In this document: piece by piece, positions 1 through 8,435 of the stretch
How the letters are laid out: every line of letters begins with the position of its first letter
Numbering within the stretch: the first letter of the stretch is position 1
Assembly (NCBI RefSeq): GCF_026965535.1
Contig: NZ_CP114039.1
Span: 6,448,001 to 6,512,000, forward strand
Reading direction: 5' to 3'
Length of the DNA stretch: 64,000 nucleotides
DNA from: Corallococcus sp. NCRR
Lineage (GTDB): Bacteria > Myxococcota > Myxococcia > Myxococcales > Myxococcaceae
Notes under the pieces: model-generated
What the model was told of the DNA's origin: nothing
Seen by the model: only the letters and a program-made list of their open reading frames with translations
Databases searched by the model: none
Made by a program: the position numbers and the translations under genes

Positions 1-3000
1 TCGGTGTCGACCTTGAGCGGGTCGGTGGTGGTGGTGGGGTCCGCGTCCGCGACGAAGAGGGCCGGGTCGGTGCCGGTGCCCTGGGGCGCGGTGAGGCCCA
101 GCTCCACGCCGTCGGTGAGGCCGTCGGAGTCGGAGTCGGCGAGGGTCGGGTCGGTCTCCGTGTCCTGGGTGATGCCGTCGTGGTTGGCGTCTTCGTTGCC
201 GTCGAGCACGCCGTCGTCGTCGGAGTCGTCGTCCAGCGGGTCGGTACGGCCGGAGTGGACCTCCACGCCGTCGGAGAGCCCGTCACCGTCGGTGTCGGCG
301 TTGCGCGGGTCGGTGCCGTACTGGGCCTCCTCCGCGTCGGTGAGGCCGTCGTTGTCGGTGTCATCGGTCGCGGTCCAGGACCACGTGGCGGGCGATTCAT
401 CCACGTTGCCCGCCGCGTCCGTGGCGCGCACGGCGAGGGTGTGGGGGCCGGACGTCACGGTGAAGACGGCGGGGTCCGCGCAGGACGTGAACGGACCGTC
501 ATCCAGGCTGCACGCGTAGGTGACGCCCGTCTCGTTGGAGTCCAGGTCGAACGTGGCCGGGTTCGGCGCGTTGTCCGCGACCGGGCCCGAGCGGATGAAG
601 GTGTCCGGCGCGGTGGTGTCCACGGTCCATGTGAAGGTGGCGGGCGTGGGGTCCACGTTGCCGGCCGCGTCCACCGCGCGCACCTGCACGGTGTACGTGC
701 CGTCCGCGAGGTCCGTCCGCGTCTGGGGGCTGGTGCACGGGACGAAGGCCCCCGTGTCGAAGCGGCACTCGAAGGTCGCGGTGGCGTCGTCCGAGGCGAA
801 CTCGAAGGAGGCGTCGCGGCTCGACGTGACAGCCGGGACGGACGCGGTGAGGGACGTGTCCGGCGCCACGAGGTCCACGGTGAAGGTGGCGCTCGCGGAC
901 GGACTGACGTTGCCGGCCGCGTCCACCGCGATGACGCTGACGGTGTGCGCGCCGGTGTCCAGCACCGGGCCCGTGGTGAAGGTCCAAGCGCCGGTGTCGG
1001 AGGCCACGGTCGTGCCCACGAAGACGCCATCCACCGTCACGCGCACGGTGGCGCCCGCCTCCGCGGTGCCGGCGTAGGACACCGCGCCGGTGTTGAAGAG
1101 CGCGCCGTTCGCGGGCGAGGTGATGGCCGGAGCCTCGGGGAGGCTCAGGTCCACCGTCCACGTGTACTCGGCAGGCGTCGGGTCGGCGTTGCCCGCCGCG
1201 TCCACCGCGCGCACCGCGAGGGTGTGCTCACCCTCGGAGAGGTTGTCGAGGGTGAAGGGGTTGTCGCAGGCGTTGAACTCCAGGGAGTCCACGCTGCACT
1301 CGTAGCTGATGCCGCCGCCGGTGGAGCTGAACTCGAACGTGGCGCTGGCGCTGTTCGAGGGCTGGGCGGGGCCCGACTCGATGGTGGTGTCCGGCGCGTC
1401 GGTGTCGATGATGAAGGTGAGCGACACGGGCTGGCTGGTGTTGCCCGCAGCGTCCGTGGCGGTGGCGCTCAGCGTGTGCGCGCCGTCCGCGAGCGTGGCC
1501 TGCACGGGGTAGCTCCACTGACCCTGGCTGTTGACGAGGACCGGACCCAGCGGCGCGCCATTGTCGAGCACCAGGTACACGGTGCTGCCCGGCTCGGCGG
1601 TGCCGGTGATGACGGGCGAGGCGGAGGTGAGCACCTCGCCGCTCGTGGGCTGGAGGACGATGGGCGCGTCGGGAGGCGTGAGGTCCACGGTCCAGGTGTA
1701 GCTGGCGGGCGTGGGGTCCACGTTGCCGGCCGAGTCGACGGCGGCGACGGTGAACGTGTGCGAGCCCTCGTCCAGGCCGGTCGCCGTGTACGGCGAGGCG
1801 CACGCCACGCTGGTCGCATCCAGGGTGCAGACGAAGCTGGCGACGTCCGCGTCCGTGCCCTGGAAGGTGAACGTGGCGGACGTGCTGTTGCTCGCGACCG
1901 GGGGCTGCGAGGTGATGACGGTGTCGGGCGGCTCCGAGTCGACGTTGAACGTCAACTGGGCCGCGTCGCTGACATTGCCCGCGGTGTCCGTCGCTGTGGC
2001 GGTGACGGTGACAGGACCCTGGGGCAGGTCGGTGGCGGGCGTGAAGCTCCAGTGGCCCGTGCCATCCACGGTCACCGGACCGTAGGAGATACCGCCGATG
2101 ACGAGCGTCACCTGCGAGCCGAGGTCGGCGGTGCCGGTGATGACGGGCCGCGCGGTGGTGACGGTCGCGTTCGGGGCCGGCGCGGTGAAGACCGGCGCGT
2201 CCGGCGCGGCGGTGTCCACGGTGAAGGTGGAGGTGGCGACGGGGCTGGTGTTGCCCGCGCCGTCCTGGGCGACGGCCGTGACGGTGTGGCCGCCATCCGC
2301 GAGCGCGGGGCCGGGCGAGACGCTCCATTCACCGGAGCTGTTGGCGGTGACGGTGCCCAGCGAAGTGCCATCCACCGTCACCGTGACGCGGCTGCCGGGC
2401 TCGGCCGTGCCGCTGTACGTGGCGGGGGCCGCGGGCAGCACCGCGCCATTCGCGGGCGTGGCGATGACCGGCGCGTCGGGCACGGTGGTGTCGACCGTGA
2501 AGGACACGGTGCGAGCGGGGCTGGTGTTGCCCACCGCGTCGCGGGCCGTGACGGACACGGTGTGCGGGCCGTCCGTGAGCGTGGAGGACGTGCAGGACCA
2601 GTTGCCATTGGAGTCGGCCGTCGTGGTGCACAGCACGGTGGTGCCTTCGCGCACGGTCACGGTGCTGTTGGCCTCGGCCGTGCCCGTGATGGCGGGCGTC
2701 GACGTGGCGACCTGCTGTCCGGACGTGGGCGCCGTGACGACTGGAGTCGCCGGGGCGGTGGTGTCCACGCTGAAGGGAACGGCAGTGCTGGCAGGGCTGG
2801 TGTTGCCCGCCGCGTCCCGAGCCGTGGCGCTGATGCTGTGCGTGCCGTCCGTGAGCGTGGAGGACGTGCAGGACCAGGCGCCGGAGGCGTTGGTCGTCGC
2901 GGTGCAGAGGACCGTCGTGCCCTCACGAACCGTGACGGTGCTGTTGGCCTCCGACGTACCGGAGAGGACCGGCGTCTGCGTGGCCACCGTCTGGTTGGCC

Positions 3001-6000
3001 GTAGGCGCCGTGATGGCCGGCGCGACGGGAGCGATGGAGTCGACCGTGAAGGGAACGGCGGTGCTCGCCGGGCCCGTGTTGCCCGCCGCATCCCGCGCCG
3101 TGGCGGAGATCGTGTGCGAGCCTTGCGCGAGCGTCGACGAGGTGCACGACCACGCGCCGGATGCATTGGCCGTGGCAGTACAGAGGATGGTCGTGCCCTC
3201 ACGCACGGTCACGGTGCTGTTGGCTTCCGCCGTACCCGAGAGGACCGGCGTCTGGGTCGCCACGACCTGGCCGGGCGTGGGCGAAGCGATGACCGGAGCC
3301 ACCGGAGCGATGGAGTCCACGGAGAAGGAGACGGCCGTGCTGGCCGGGCCCGTGTTGCCAGCGGCATCGCGCGCGGTGGCGGTGATGCTGTGCGGCCCTT
3401 CGGAGAGCGCGGAGGACGTGCACGACCACGCGCCGGAGGCGTTGGCCGTGGTGGTGCAGAGCACGGTGGTGCCTTCGCGCACGGTCACGGTGCTGTTCGC
3501 TTCCGCCGTGCCACTGAGGACCGGCGTCTGCGTCGTCACGGTCTGACCCGACGTGGGCGCCGTGACAACCGGAGCAACCGGAGCCACCGTGTCCACGGTG
3601 AACGGCACGGCCGTGCTGGCCGGACCGGTGTTGCCCGCCGCATCGCGCGCCGTGGCGGTGATGGTGTGAGCCCCCTGCGCGAGCGTGGAGGAAGTGCACG
3701 ACCAGGCGCCGGAGGCATTGGCCGTCGCGGTGCAGAGGATCGTGGTGCCCTCGCGCACGGTCACGGTGCTGTTGGCCTCCGCCGTACCGGAGAGGACCGG
3801 CGTCTGCGTGCCCACCGACTGGTTGGCCGTGGGCGACGCGATGACCGGAGCCGCGGGAGCGACCGTGTCCACGGTGAACGGAACGGCGGTGCTCGCCGGG
3901 CCCGTGTTGCCAGCGGCATCGCGCGCGGTGGCGGTGACGGTGTGCGGGCCTTCCGAGAGCGTGGAGGACGTGCAGGACCAGGCGCCAGACGCATTGGCCG
4001 TCGCGGTGCAAAGGACGGTGGTGCCCTCACGAACCGTGACGGTGCTGTTCGCCTCGGCGGTGCCGGAGAGGACCGGCGTCTGCGTGGTCAGCGTCTGCCC
4101 GGAGGTCGGGGCCGTGACGATCGGCGCCGCCGGGGGCGTGGCATCCACGGTGAAGGGAACGGCGGTGCTCGCCGGGCCGGTGTTGCCCGCCGCATCCCGC
4201 GCGGTGGCGGTGATGGTGTGCGAGCCGTCCGCGAGCGTCGACGAGGTGCAGGACCACGCGCCGGACGCGTTGGCCGTCGTGGTGCAGAGGATGGTGGTGC
4301 CCTCGCGCACGGTGACGGTGCTGTTCGCCTCGGCGGTGCCGGAGAGGACGGGTGTCCGGGTCGCCACGGTCTGATTCGCCGTGGGCGCGGTGACGACCGG
4401 AGCGGCCGGAGCCACCGTGTCCACGGTGAAGGTGGTCGTGCTCGCCGGGCCCGTGTTCCCCGCCGCGTCGGTGGCGGTGACGGTCGCCGTCTGGGCACCC
4501 TGGGGCAGCGTCGTCGTCGACACGCACGACCAGGCGCCGGAGGCATTGGCCGTCGCGGTGCAGACCGTGACGCCACCCACCACCACGGACACGGTGCTCC
4601 CGGCCTCCGCGAAGCCGCTGAACGTGGGCGTCGTGGTGCCCACCGGCGCGCCATTCGCGGGCGAGACGATGACCGGCGCCGCCGGAGCCGTCACGTCCAC
4701 CACGAACGTGCGACCGGCGGACGCGGGACCGGTGTTGCCCACCGCGTCCCGCGCCGTCGCCGTCACGGTGTGCGGGCCGGACCCCAGCGTCACGCTGGAC
4801 GCGCAGCTCCAGGTCCCCGTCACGGCGTTGGCCGTCGTGGTGCAGAGGAGGGTGGTGCCCTCGCGCACCGTGACGGTGCTGCCTGCCTCCGCAGTGCCGG
4901 TGAACGTCGGCGTCGCCGTGTTGAGCTGCGCATTCTGGGTGGGCGTGGAGATGACCGGGGCCACCGGCGCCGTCGTGTCCACGTTGAACCCCACGGACGT
5001 CGTGGGGCTGAGGTTGCCGCTGGTATCCGCCGCCTGCGCGGTCACCGTGTGCGCGCCATCCGGGAGCTGCACGGAGGAGGTGCAGCTCCAGTTGCCGGAC
5101 GCGTTCACCGTCGTCGTGCACAGCACCGTCGTGCCCTCGCGAACGGTCACGGTGCTGCCTGCCTCCGCCGTACCGCTGAAGGTGGGCGTGCCCGTCGCCA
5201 GCGTGGAGCCCACGGTGGGCGTCGTCACCGCGGGCGCGGCCGGCGCACCCACCGGCGTCGACGTGGGCCCGGTCCCCACCGGCGGCGAGGACGGGAACGT
5301 CGTCTCCGGCGCACCCTGCTGCCCGGTGCTGCGCACGATGGCCTGGTTGTCGATGCTCCCCGAGGCCCCCACGTTGATGGTGACCCGGAACACGATGGTC
5401 GTGCTCTCGTTGATGTTGATGACGCCGCCCTGCGTGGCGTTGGCGCCCGTGCCCAGGCGCACCGTGAGCCGGCGGTTCGCCGCGTCGTAGTCGCCCTGGT
5501 CGTCACCCGTCGCGTCCGTCTTCGCGCCCGTGTTGGCGCCGGTCGTCACCCGCAGCGAGCCCGGGACGTAGGTGACGTTCGAGGGCAGGTTGTCCGTGAG
5601 CACCGTGAGGATGCCGGAGTCATCCCCCGTGTTCGTCGTCTGCACCGTGTACTCCAGCACGTCGCCGCCGCGCAGGCTGCCGTCCGGACGCGGGGACACC
5701 GGCGCCACGCTCTTCACCGTCTGGATGAAGTCCGGCTTCTGCGTGGAGATGGACGTGATGAACGCGCCCAGCAGGTACTGATCCGACGTGGAGGTGGCGG
5801 ACACCGTGGCGGACGTCTGGCCCGCGGAGACGCGCGCGGTGATGTCCACGACGTCCATGTCCAGGCCCTCGGTGGTGCCGGGCGTGCCGGCGAAGCGCGG
5901 CAGGTCGCCTTCATTGCTCTGCGCCACGCCCAGCCGGCTGCGCGTGCCGTTGAAGAAGTTGTTCACCGGGTTCTGCGCGTCGGACAGCGCCACGCCGTTG

Positions 6001-6863
6001 AAGGTCAGCGAGTCGCCCGTGAATGAGTTCTCACCCTCGTAGGCGATGACGCCCAGCTTCGCCGTGTAGCCGGAGGCCGGCACCAGGAAGCCGGACAGGG
6101 TGGCCGTCGCGCTCGCGCCGCTGCTCACCGAATCCAGCCCGTCGAAGAGCGTGAGGTTGCGCAGGGGCTCGCTGGCCAGCCGGTAGAAGACGACGATCGA
6201 CCAGCCGGAGTAGGGGAAGGTGTCGTTGACGTTGCGGAAGTCCAGCGCGTCCGCGCCGGCGAGCAGGTACGTGCCCGTGCCGCGCTGCTGCACCAGCGCC
6301 GTCACGTCCGCCGTGGACTGGTAGGAGTAGTTGCTGCCGTTCGTGTAGCTCTTGCTGGAGTCCGCGGTGATGGCCGTGGAGAAGGCCCCCGTGCCCACCC
6401 GCGACAGCGTCACGGATGTGCCCGGCTGCGTGGTGCCCGTGCGGCTCGCCACCGAGCGCACCGCACCCCAGTACAGCCGCGCGTACGTCACGACCGCGCC
6501 CGCGGGCAGCGTCAGCACCGCCTGACTCCTCGAGTCCGCGGGCGCCACCGACGTGTCCGCGAACGCCGTGAGGCCGTCGGTGGTCCAGTGCACGTCGGAC
6601 GCCTGGTCGGTGATGTTGGTGCCGCAGGCCCCCACCGTCCCGGTCAACGGCGCCGGGGTGCCGGAGCGGCACTCCTGGGACAGCGTGTTGCCGAACAGGA
6701 CGAAGTCGCCCCGTTGATCCACCTGGTAGCGCAGCGCCGGAGCGGCGGAGGCAATCTGGGGAAGCAGTGCCAGGAGCACCAGGCACGACGCCATCCAGGC
6801 ACGCGCGAGGGGGACGGTGACCCGGCCGGAAGCGAGGGGGAGGTCGTTGGGAGTCGGGTCCAT
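1..6863 (-). CDS. Giant Ig-like-repeat / thrombospondin type 3 surface protein, AgmC-like (3' end beyond window)
   Basis: The minus-strand frame is open from an ATG at 6863 to the left edge (at least 2287 codons), so the C-terminus is missing. Residues about 24-40 form a signal peptide (SCLVLLALLPQIASA), so the product is exported. An all-beta N-terminal region is followed by a DUF11-like domain near residues 374-511. Then come about 12 nearly identical Ig-like repeats of about 92 residues (nt 2090-5240), then a second repeat type with a Y-x-C-S-L-D-x(4)-F-x-x-C pattern, then thrombospondin type 3 repeats (DTDGDGLSDG type) at nt 1-360. Proteins of this layout are often named adventurous gliding motility protein AgmC in myxobacteria; that name is my inference. 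An internal ATG at 6794 would leave a tighter signal peptide. Neither start has a clear Shine-Dalgarno sequence. Confidence 0.85.
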   Translation of the reverse strand, partial: MDPTPNDLPLASGRVTVPLARAWMASCLVLLALLPQIASAAPALRYQVDQRGDFVLFGNTLSQECRSGTPAPLTGTVGACGTNITDQASDVHWTTDGLTAFADTSVAPADSRSQAVLTLPAGAVVTYARLYWGAVRSVASRTGTTQPGTSVTLSRVGTGAFSTAITADSSKSYTNGSNYSYQSTADVTALVQQRGTGTYLLAGADALDFRNVNDTFPYSGWSIVVFYRLASEPLRNLTLFDGLDSVSSGASATATLSGFLVPASGYTAKLGVIAYEGENSFTGDSLTFNGVALSDAQNPVNNFFNGTRSRLGVAQSNEGDLPRFAGTPGTTEGLDMDVVDITARVSAGQTSATVSATSTSDQYLLGAFITSISTQKPDFIQTVKSVAPVSPRPDGSLRGGDVLEYTVQTTNTGDDSGILTVLTDNLPSNVTYVPGSLRVTTGANTGAKTDATGDDQGDYDAANRRLTVRLGTGANATQGGVININESTTIVFRVTINVGASGSIDNQAIVRSTGQQGAPETTFPSSPPVGTGPTSTPVGAPAAPAVTTPTVGSTLATGTPTFSGTAEAGSTVTVREGTTVLCTTTVNASGNWSCTSSVQLPDGAHTVTAQAADTSGNLSPTTSVGFNVDTTAPVAPVISTPTQNAQLNTATPTFTGTAEAGSTVTVREGTTLLCTTTANAVTGTWSCASSVTLGSGPHTVTATARDAVGNTGPASAGRTFVVDVTAPAAPVIVSPANGAPVGTTTPTFSGFAEAGSTVSVVVGGVTVCTATANASGAWSCVSTTTLPQGAQTATVTATDAAGNTGPASTTTFTVDTVAPAAPVVTAPTANQTVATRTPVLSGTAEANSTVTVREGTTILCTTTANASGAWSCTSSTLADGSHTITATARDAAGNTGPASTAVPFTVDATPPAAPIVTAPTSGQTLTTQTPVLSGTAEANSTVTVREGTTVLCTATANASGAWSCTSSTLSEGPHTVTATARDAAGNTGPASTAVPFTVDTVAPAAPVIASPTANQSVGTQTPVLSGTAEANSTVTVREGTTILCTATANASGAWSCTSSTLAQGAHTITATARDAAGNTGPASTAVPFTVDTVAPVAPVVTAPTSGQTVTTQTPVLSGTAEANSTVTVREGTTVLCTTTANASGAWSCTSSALSEGPHSITATARDAAGNTGPASTAVSFSVDSIAPVAPVIASPTPGQVVATQTPVLSGTAEANSTVTVREGTTILCTATANASGAWSCTSSTLAQGSHTISATARDAAGNTGPASTAVPFTVDSIAPVAPAITAPTANQTVATQTPVLSGTSEANSTVTVREGTTVLCTATTNASGAWSCTSSTLTDGTHSISATARDAAGNTSPASTAVPFSVDTTAPATPVVTAPTSGQQVATSTPAITGTAEANSTVTVREGTTVLCTTTADSNGNWSCTSSTLTDGPHTVSVTARDAVGNTSPARTVSFTVDTTVPDAPVIATPANGAVLPAAPATYSGTAEPGSRVTVTVDGTSLGTVTANSSGEWSVSPGPALADGGHTVTAVAQDGAGNTSPVATSTFTVDTAAPDAPVFTAPAPNATVTTARPVITGTADLGSQVTLVIGGISYGPVTVDGTGHWSFTPATDLPQGPVTVTATATDTAGNVSDAAQLTFNVDSEPPDTVITSQPPVASNSTSATFTFQGTDADVASFVCTLDATSVACASPYTATGLDEGSHTFTVAAVDSAGNVDPTPASYTWTVDLTPPDAPIVLQPTSGEVLTSASPVITGTAEPGSTVYLVLDNGAPLGPVLVNSQGQWSYPVQATLADGAHTLSATATDAAGNTSQPVSLTFIIDTDAPDTTIESGPAQPSNSASATFEFSSTGGGISYECSVDSLEFNACDNPFTLDNLSEGEHTLAVRAVDAAGNADPTPAEYTWTVDLSLPEAPAITSPANGALFNTGAVSYAGTAEAGATVRVTVDGVFVGTTVASDTGAWTFTTGPVLDTGAHTVSVIAVDAAGNVSPSASATFTVDLVAPDTSLTASVPAVTSSRDASFEFASDDATATFECRFDTGAFVPCTSPQTRTDLADGTYTVQVRAVDAAGNVDPTPATFTWTVDTTAPDTFIRSGPVADNAPNPATFDLDSNETGVTYACSLDDGPFTSCADPAVFTVTSGPHTLAVRATDAAGNVDESPATWSWTATDDTDNDGLTDAEEAQYGTDPRNADTDGDGLSDGVEVHSGRTDPLDDDSDDDGVLDGNEDANHDGITQDTETDPTLADSDSDGLTDGVELGLTAPQGTGTDPALFVADADPTTTTDPLKVDT
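2090..5240. repeat. Tandem Ig-domain DNA repeats (about 276 bp period)
   Basis: Within the giant surface gene the block encoding SxVTVREGxTVLCTTT recurs about every 273-279 bp (near 2641, 2917, 3196, 3470, 3748, 4021, 4300, 4857 and 5131). DNA identity is high, as expected of repeats that expand, contract or are homogenised by recombination. Repeat number may vary between strains, and short-read assemblies may collapse it. Confidence 0.85.
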
Positions 6864-7309
6864 GGAGGTCCGTCCGTGTCGTGGCGGAGAGGGTCGGCGG
6901 GAGGGGAGCGGGGGTGTGGGGGAACCCGCTCCCGCCGTGTGTCCAGGCGCTTGCGCGGGCAGGTTCAGGTGCCGGGGGAGCACCGAGCTAGTGAGCGGTG
7001 TCGCGTCATGGGCGCTGCGCGGGGGCGTGGGCACGAGGCAGCGGAAAAGCAAGGCCAGGGCCAGCCCCCTTGGAAGGGGCTCCAATGAATTCTTTCGCGC
7101 AGTTGGAATAAGGGACGCGCCCACACGGAGCGCGTTGTCCAGGTTGCGGATCCATTTTCCAGAATCCGGATCCGCTCCCACGCGAGTCCCAGTGCGTCAA
7201 TCCGGACGGCGCGAGCGGATGCGATGGGCTCGCACCGCGGCGTCGCCGCGAAGGCACCTGGACGCGGAGTGGATCCATGCAGGAGTTCTGCGCTGGCGAG
7301 CGCGCTTTC
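6864..7309. other. Intergenic region without a supported gene
   Basis: No convincing coding sequence lies here; the open frames lack family features and ribosome sites. It holds the upstream region of the giant minus-strand surface gene, a small hairpin near 7062-7081 (AGCCCC...GGGGCT) and one copy of a 36-bp repeat at 7135-7170. Confidence 0.6.
7135..7170 (-). repeat. 36-bp upstream repeat, copy 1
   Basis: This segment matches 7789-7824 in 35 of 36 positions and has the same orientation. Its core, read on the minus strand, is TCCGGATTCTGGAA; the same 14-mer occurs on the plus strand at 8389-8402. In this copy 8-bp arms GCGGATCC/GGATCCGC flank the core. The copies lie upstream of the giant surface gene, the first receiver gene, and the caspase-fold gene with its divergent receiver. 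A shared promoter or regulator site, or a small REP-like element, are both possible. Confidence 0.6.
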
Positions 7310-7699
7310 TTAGCGCGGAGCTTCCAGCAATTGCGACACGTGCTCCGCCAGGTCCGGCAGCGGCTGGGGCTTGCTCAGCACCAGGTCCACGCCCAGCGCC
7401 TGCGCGCGCGTTCCCAAATCCGGTGTCGCGAACGCCGTCAGCAGCACCATGCGCGTGGCGGGGGAGGACTCACGCAGCCGCTCCGCGATGATGAGCCCTT
7501 CCTCGGACTGCGTTCCGCTCAGGCGCAGGTCGCTGATGACCAGGTCGTACCGGCCGCGCTTCACGCGCTCCAGGGCCTCGTCCAGGTCCGTGGCCGAGTC
7601 GACCTCGTACCCGGCGCGGGAGAAGAAACGGCCCAGGACCCAGCACAGGACCGTTTCATCATCGACGATCAGCAGGTTCCGGGGCACACAGGGAAGCAT
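7310..7699 (-). CDS. Stand-alone response regulator receiver protein
   Basis: A 129-residue CheY-like protein with only a receiver domain. All conserved positions are present: the acidic pair in LLIVDDE, the phospho-acceptor Asp in VISDLRLS, the Thr in VLLTAF and the Lys in LSKPQP. It has no output domain, so it would signal by protein contact or serve in a phosphorelay; its partner kinase is not in this window. I chose ATG 7699 because the receiver fold begins directly after it. An in-frame extension to 7837 would translate the upstream 36-bp repeat and is unlikely to be real. The next gene upstream on the same strand encodes another receiver. Confidence 0.85.
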   Translation of the reverse strand: MLPCVPRNLLIVDDETVLCWVLGRFFSRAGYEVDSATDLDEALERVKRGRYDLVISDLRLSGTQSEEGLIIAERLRESSPATRMVLLTAFATPDLGTRAQALGVDLVLSKPQPLPDLAEHVSQLLEAPR

Positions 7700-7788
7700 G
7701 AGCAAGGGAGGGGCCAGGGTCCCCGGGAATAAATCAGTGAAGTCTTTACAACCACTTGGCCCGGCGGAAACGCGTCCGCCGCGCGCAT

Positions 7789-7824
7789 TTGTCCAGGTTG
7801 CGGATCCATTTTCCGGAATCCGGA
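7789..7824 (-). repeat. 36-bp upstream repeat, copy 2
   Basis: Differs from copy 1 (7135-7170) at one base and lies about 90 bp upstream of the receiver gene that starts at 7699. This copy contains the palindrome TTCCGGAA. Position and orientation relative to the downstream gene fit a promoter-associated element. Confidence 0.6.
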
Positions 7825-7855
7825 CTGAACCAGACAAGGACGGCAGCCCGGCTTT

Positions 7856-8266
7856 TCAGCGCATGGAGAGGGGCTGGGGCTGGTCCTCGTTGGCCGCCGC
7901 GGGGATGAGCGCGGACAGGTGGAGGATGAGCACCGGCATCAGCTGCGGCTTGGGCAGCAGCTTGGTGATGCCGCTGGCCCACGCCGAGTGCCGGACCTCG
8001 TCCAGGGGCAGCGCCGTCATCAGCAGGATGGGGAGGTGCGAGTCCTGCAGGCGCAGGTCGCGAGCGAACCGCAGACCTTCCTCCATGCCGGGCCGGCCGA
8101 AGGGATGGTCGATGAGGACCGCGTCGAACAGGTTCGTGTCCAGCAGGCCTCGCGCCTGGGCATCCGTGCGAGCGGTGAGGACGGTGAAGCCCGCGGCCGT
8201 CAGGTGACGCGCCGTTGCCCCACGAACCGGGGGCTTCGAATCGAGGAGGAGGATTTTACCGTGCAT
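7856..8266 (-). CDS. Stand-alone receiver-domain protein, partly degenerate acidic pocket
   Basis: A 136-residue receiver-only protein (GKILLLDSKPPVRG at the N-terminus). The phospho-acceptor Asp (LIDHPF), Thr (LLMTAL) and Lys (LPKPQ) are recognisable. The usual pair of acidic residues that hold Mg2+ is reduced to Asp-Ser, so phosphorylation may be weak. ATG 8266 is preferred to an upstream TTG because the first beta strand starts at once. It lies in tandem with the receiver at 7310-7699 (gap of about 156 bp) and divergent from the caspase-fold gene at 8436. An unorthodox regulator acting by protein contact is possible. Confidence 0.8.
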   Translation of the reverse strand: MHGKILLLDSKPPVRGATARHLTAAGFTVLTARTDAQARGLLDTNLFDAVLIDHPFGRPGMEEGLRFARDLRLQDSHLPILLMTALPLDEVRHSAWASGITKLLPKPQLMPVLILHLSALIPAAANEDQPQPLSMR

Positions 8267-8435
8267 GCACAACAACAGTGCAGCGGTTGTGCCACGCGGG
8301 GTGTCATCCGCTCATTCCAATCATTGCAAGGGATTGGAAGAGAGGGAGCGTGCGCGGACGGAGCCGTTTTCCAGTTCCTGGACCGGTCTCCGGATTCTGG
8401 AATCAATAGGACGAACGTCCACTGGGAGCCGAAGG

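Noticed and set aside
180-6026. Very long plus-strand open frame (about 1950 codons), Arg/Gly-rich
   Set aside because: It mirrors the G+C-rich repetitive minus-strand Ig gene, has shadow-like composition (Arg, Gly, His, Val) and no domain; the minus strand has a signal peptide and real repeats.
8265-8435. N-terminal extension of the caspase-fold protein
   Set aside because: It would begin in the divergent promoter region; ATG 8436 has a GAAGG site and the extension includes the repeat core.
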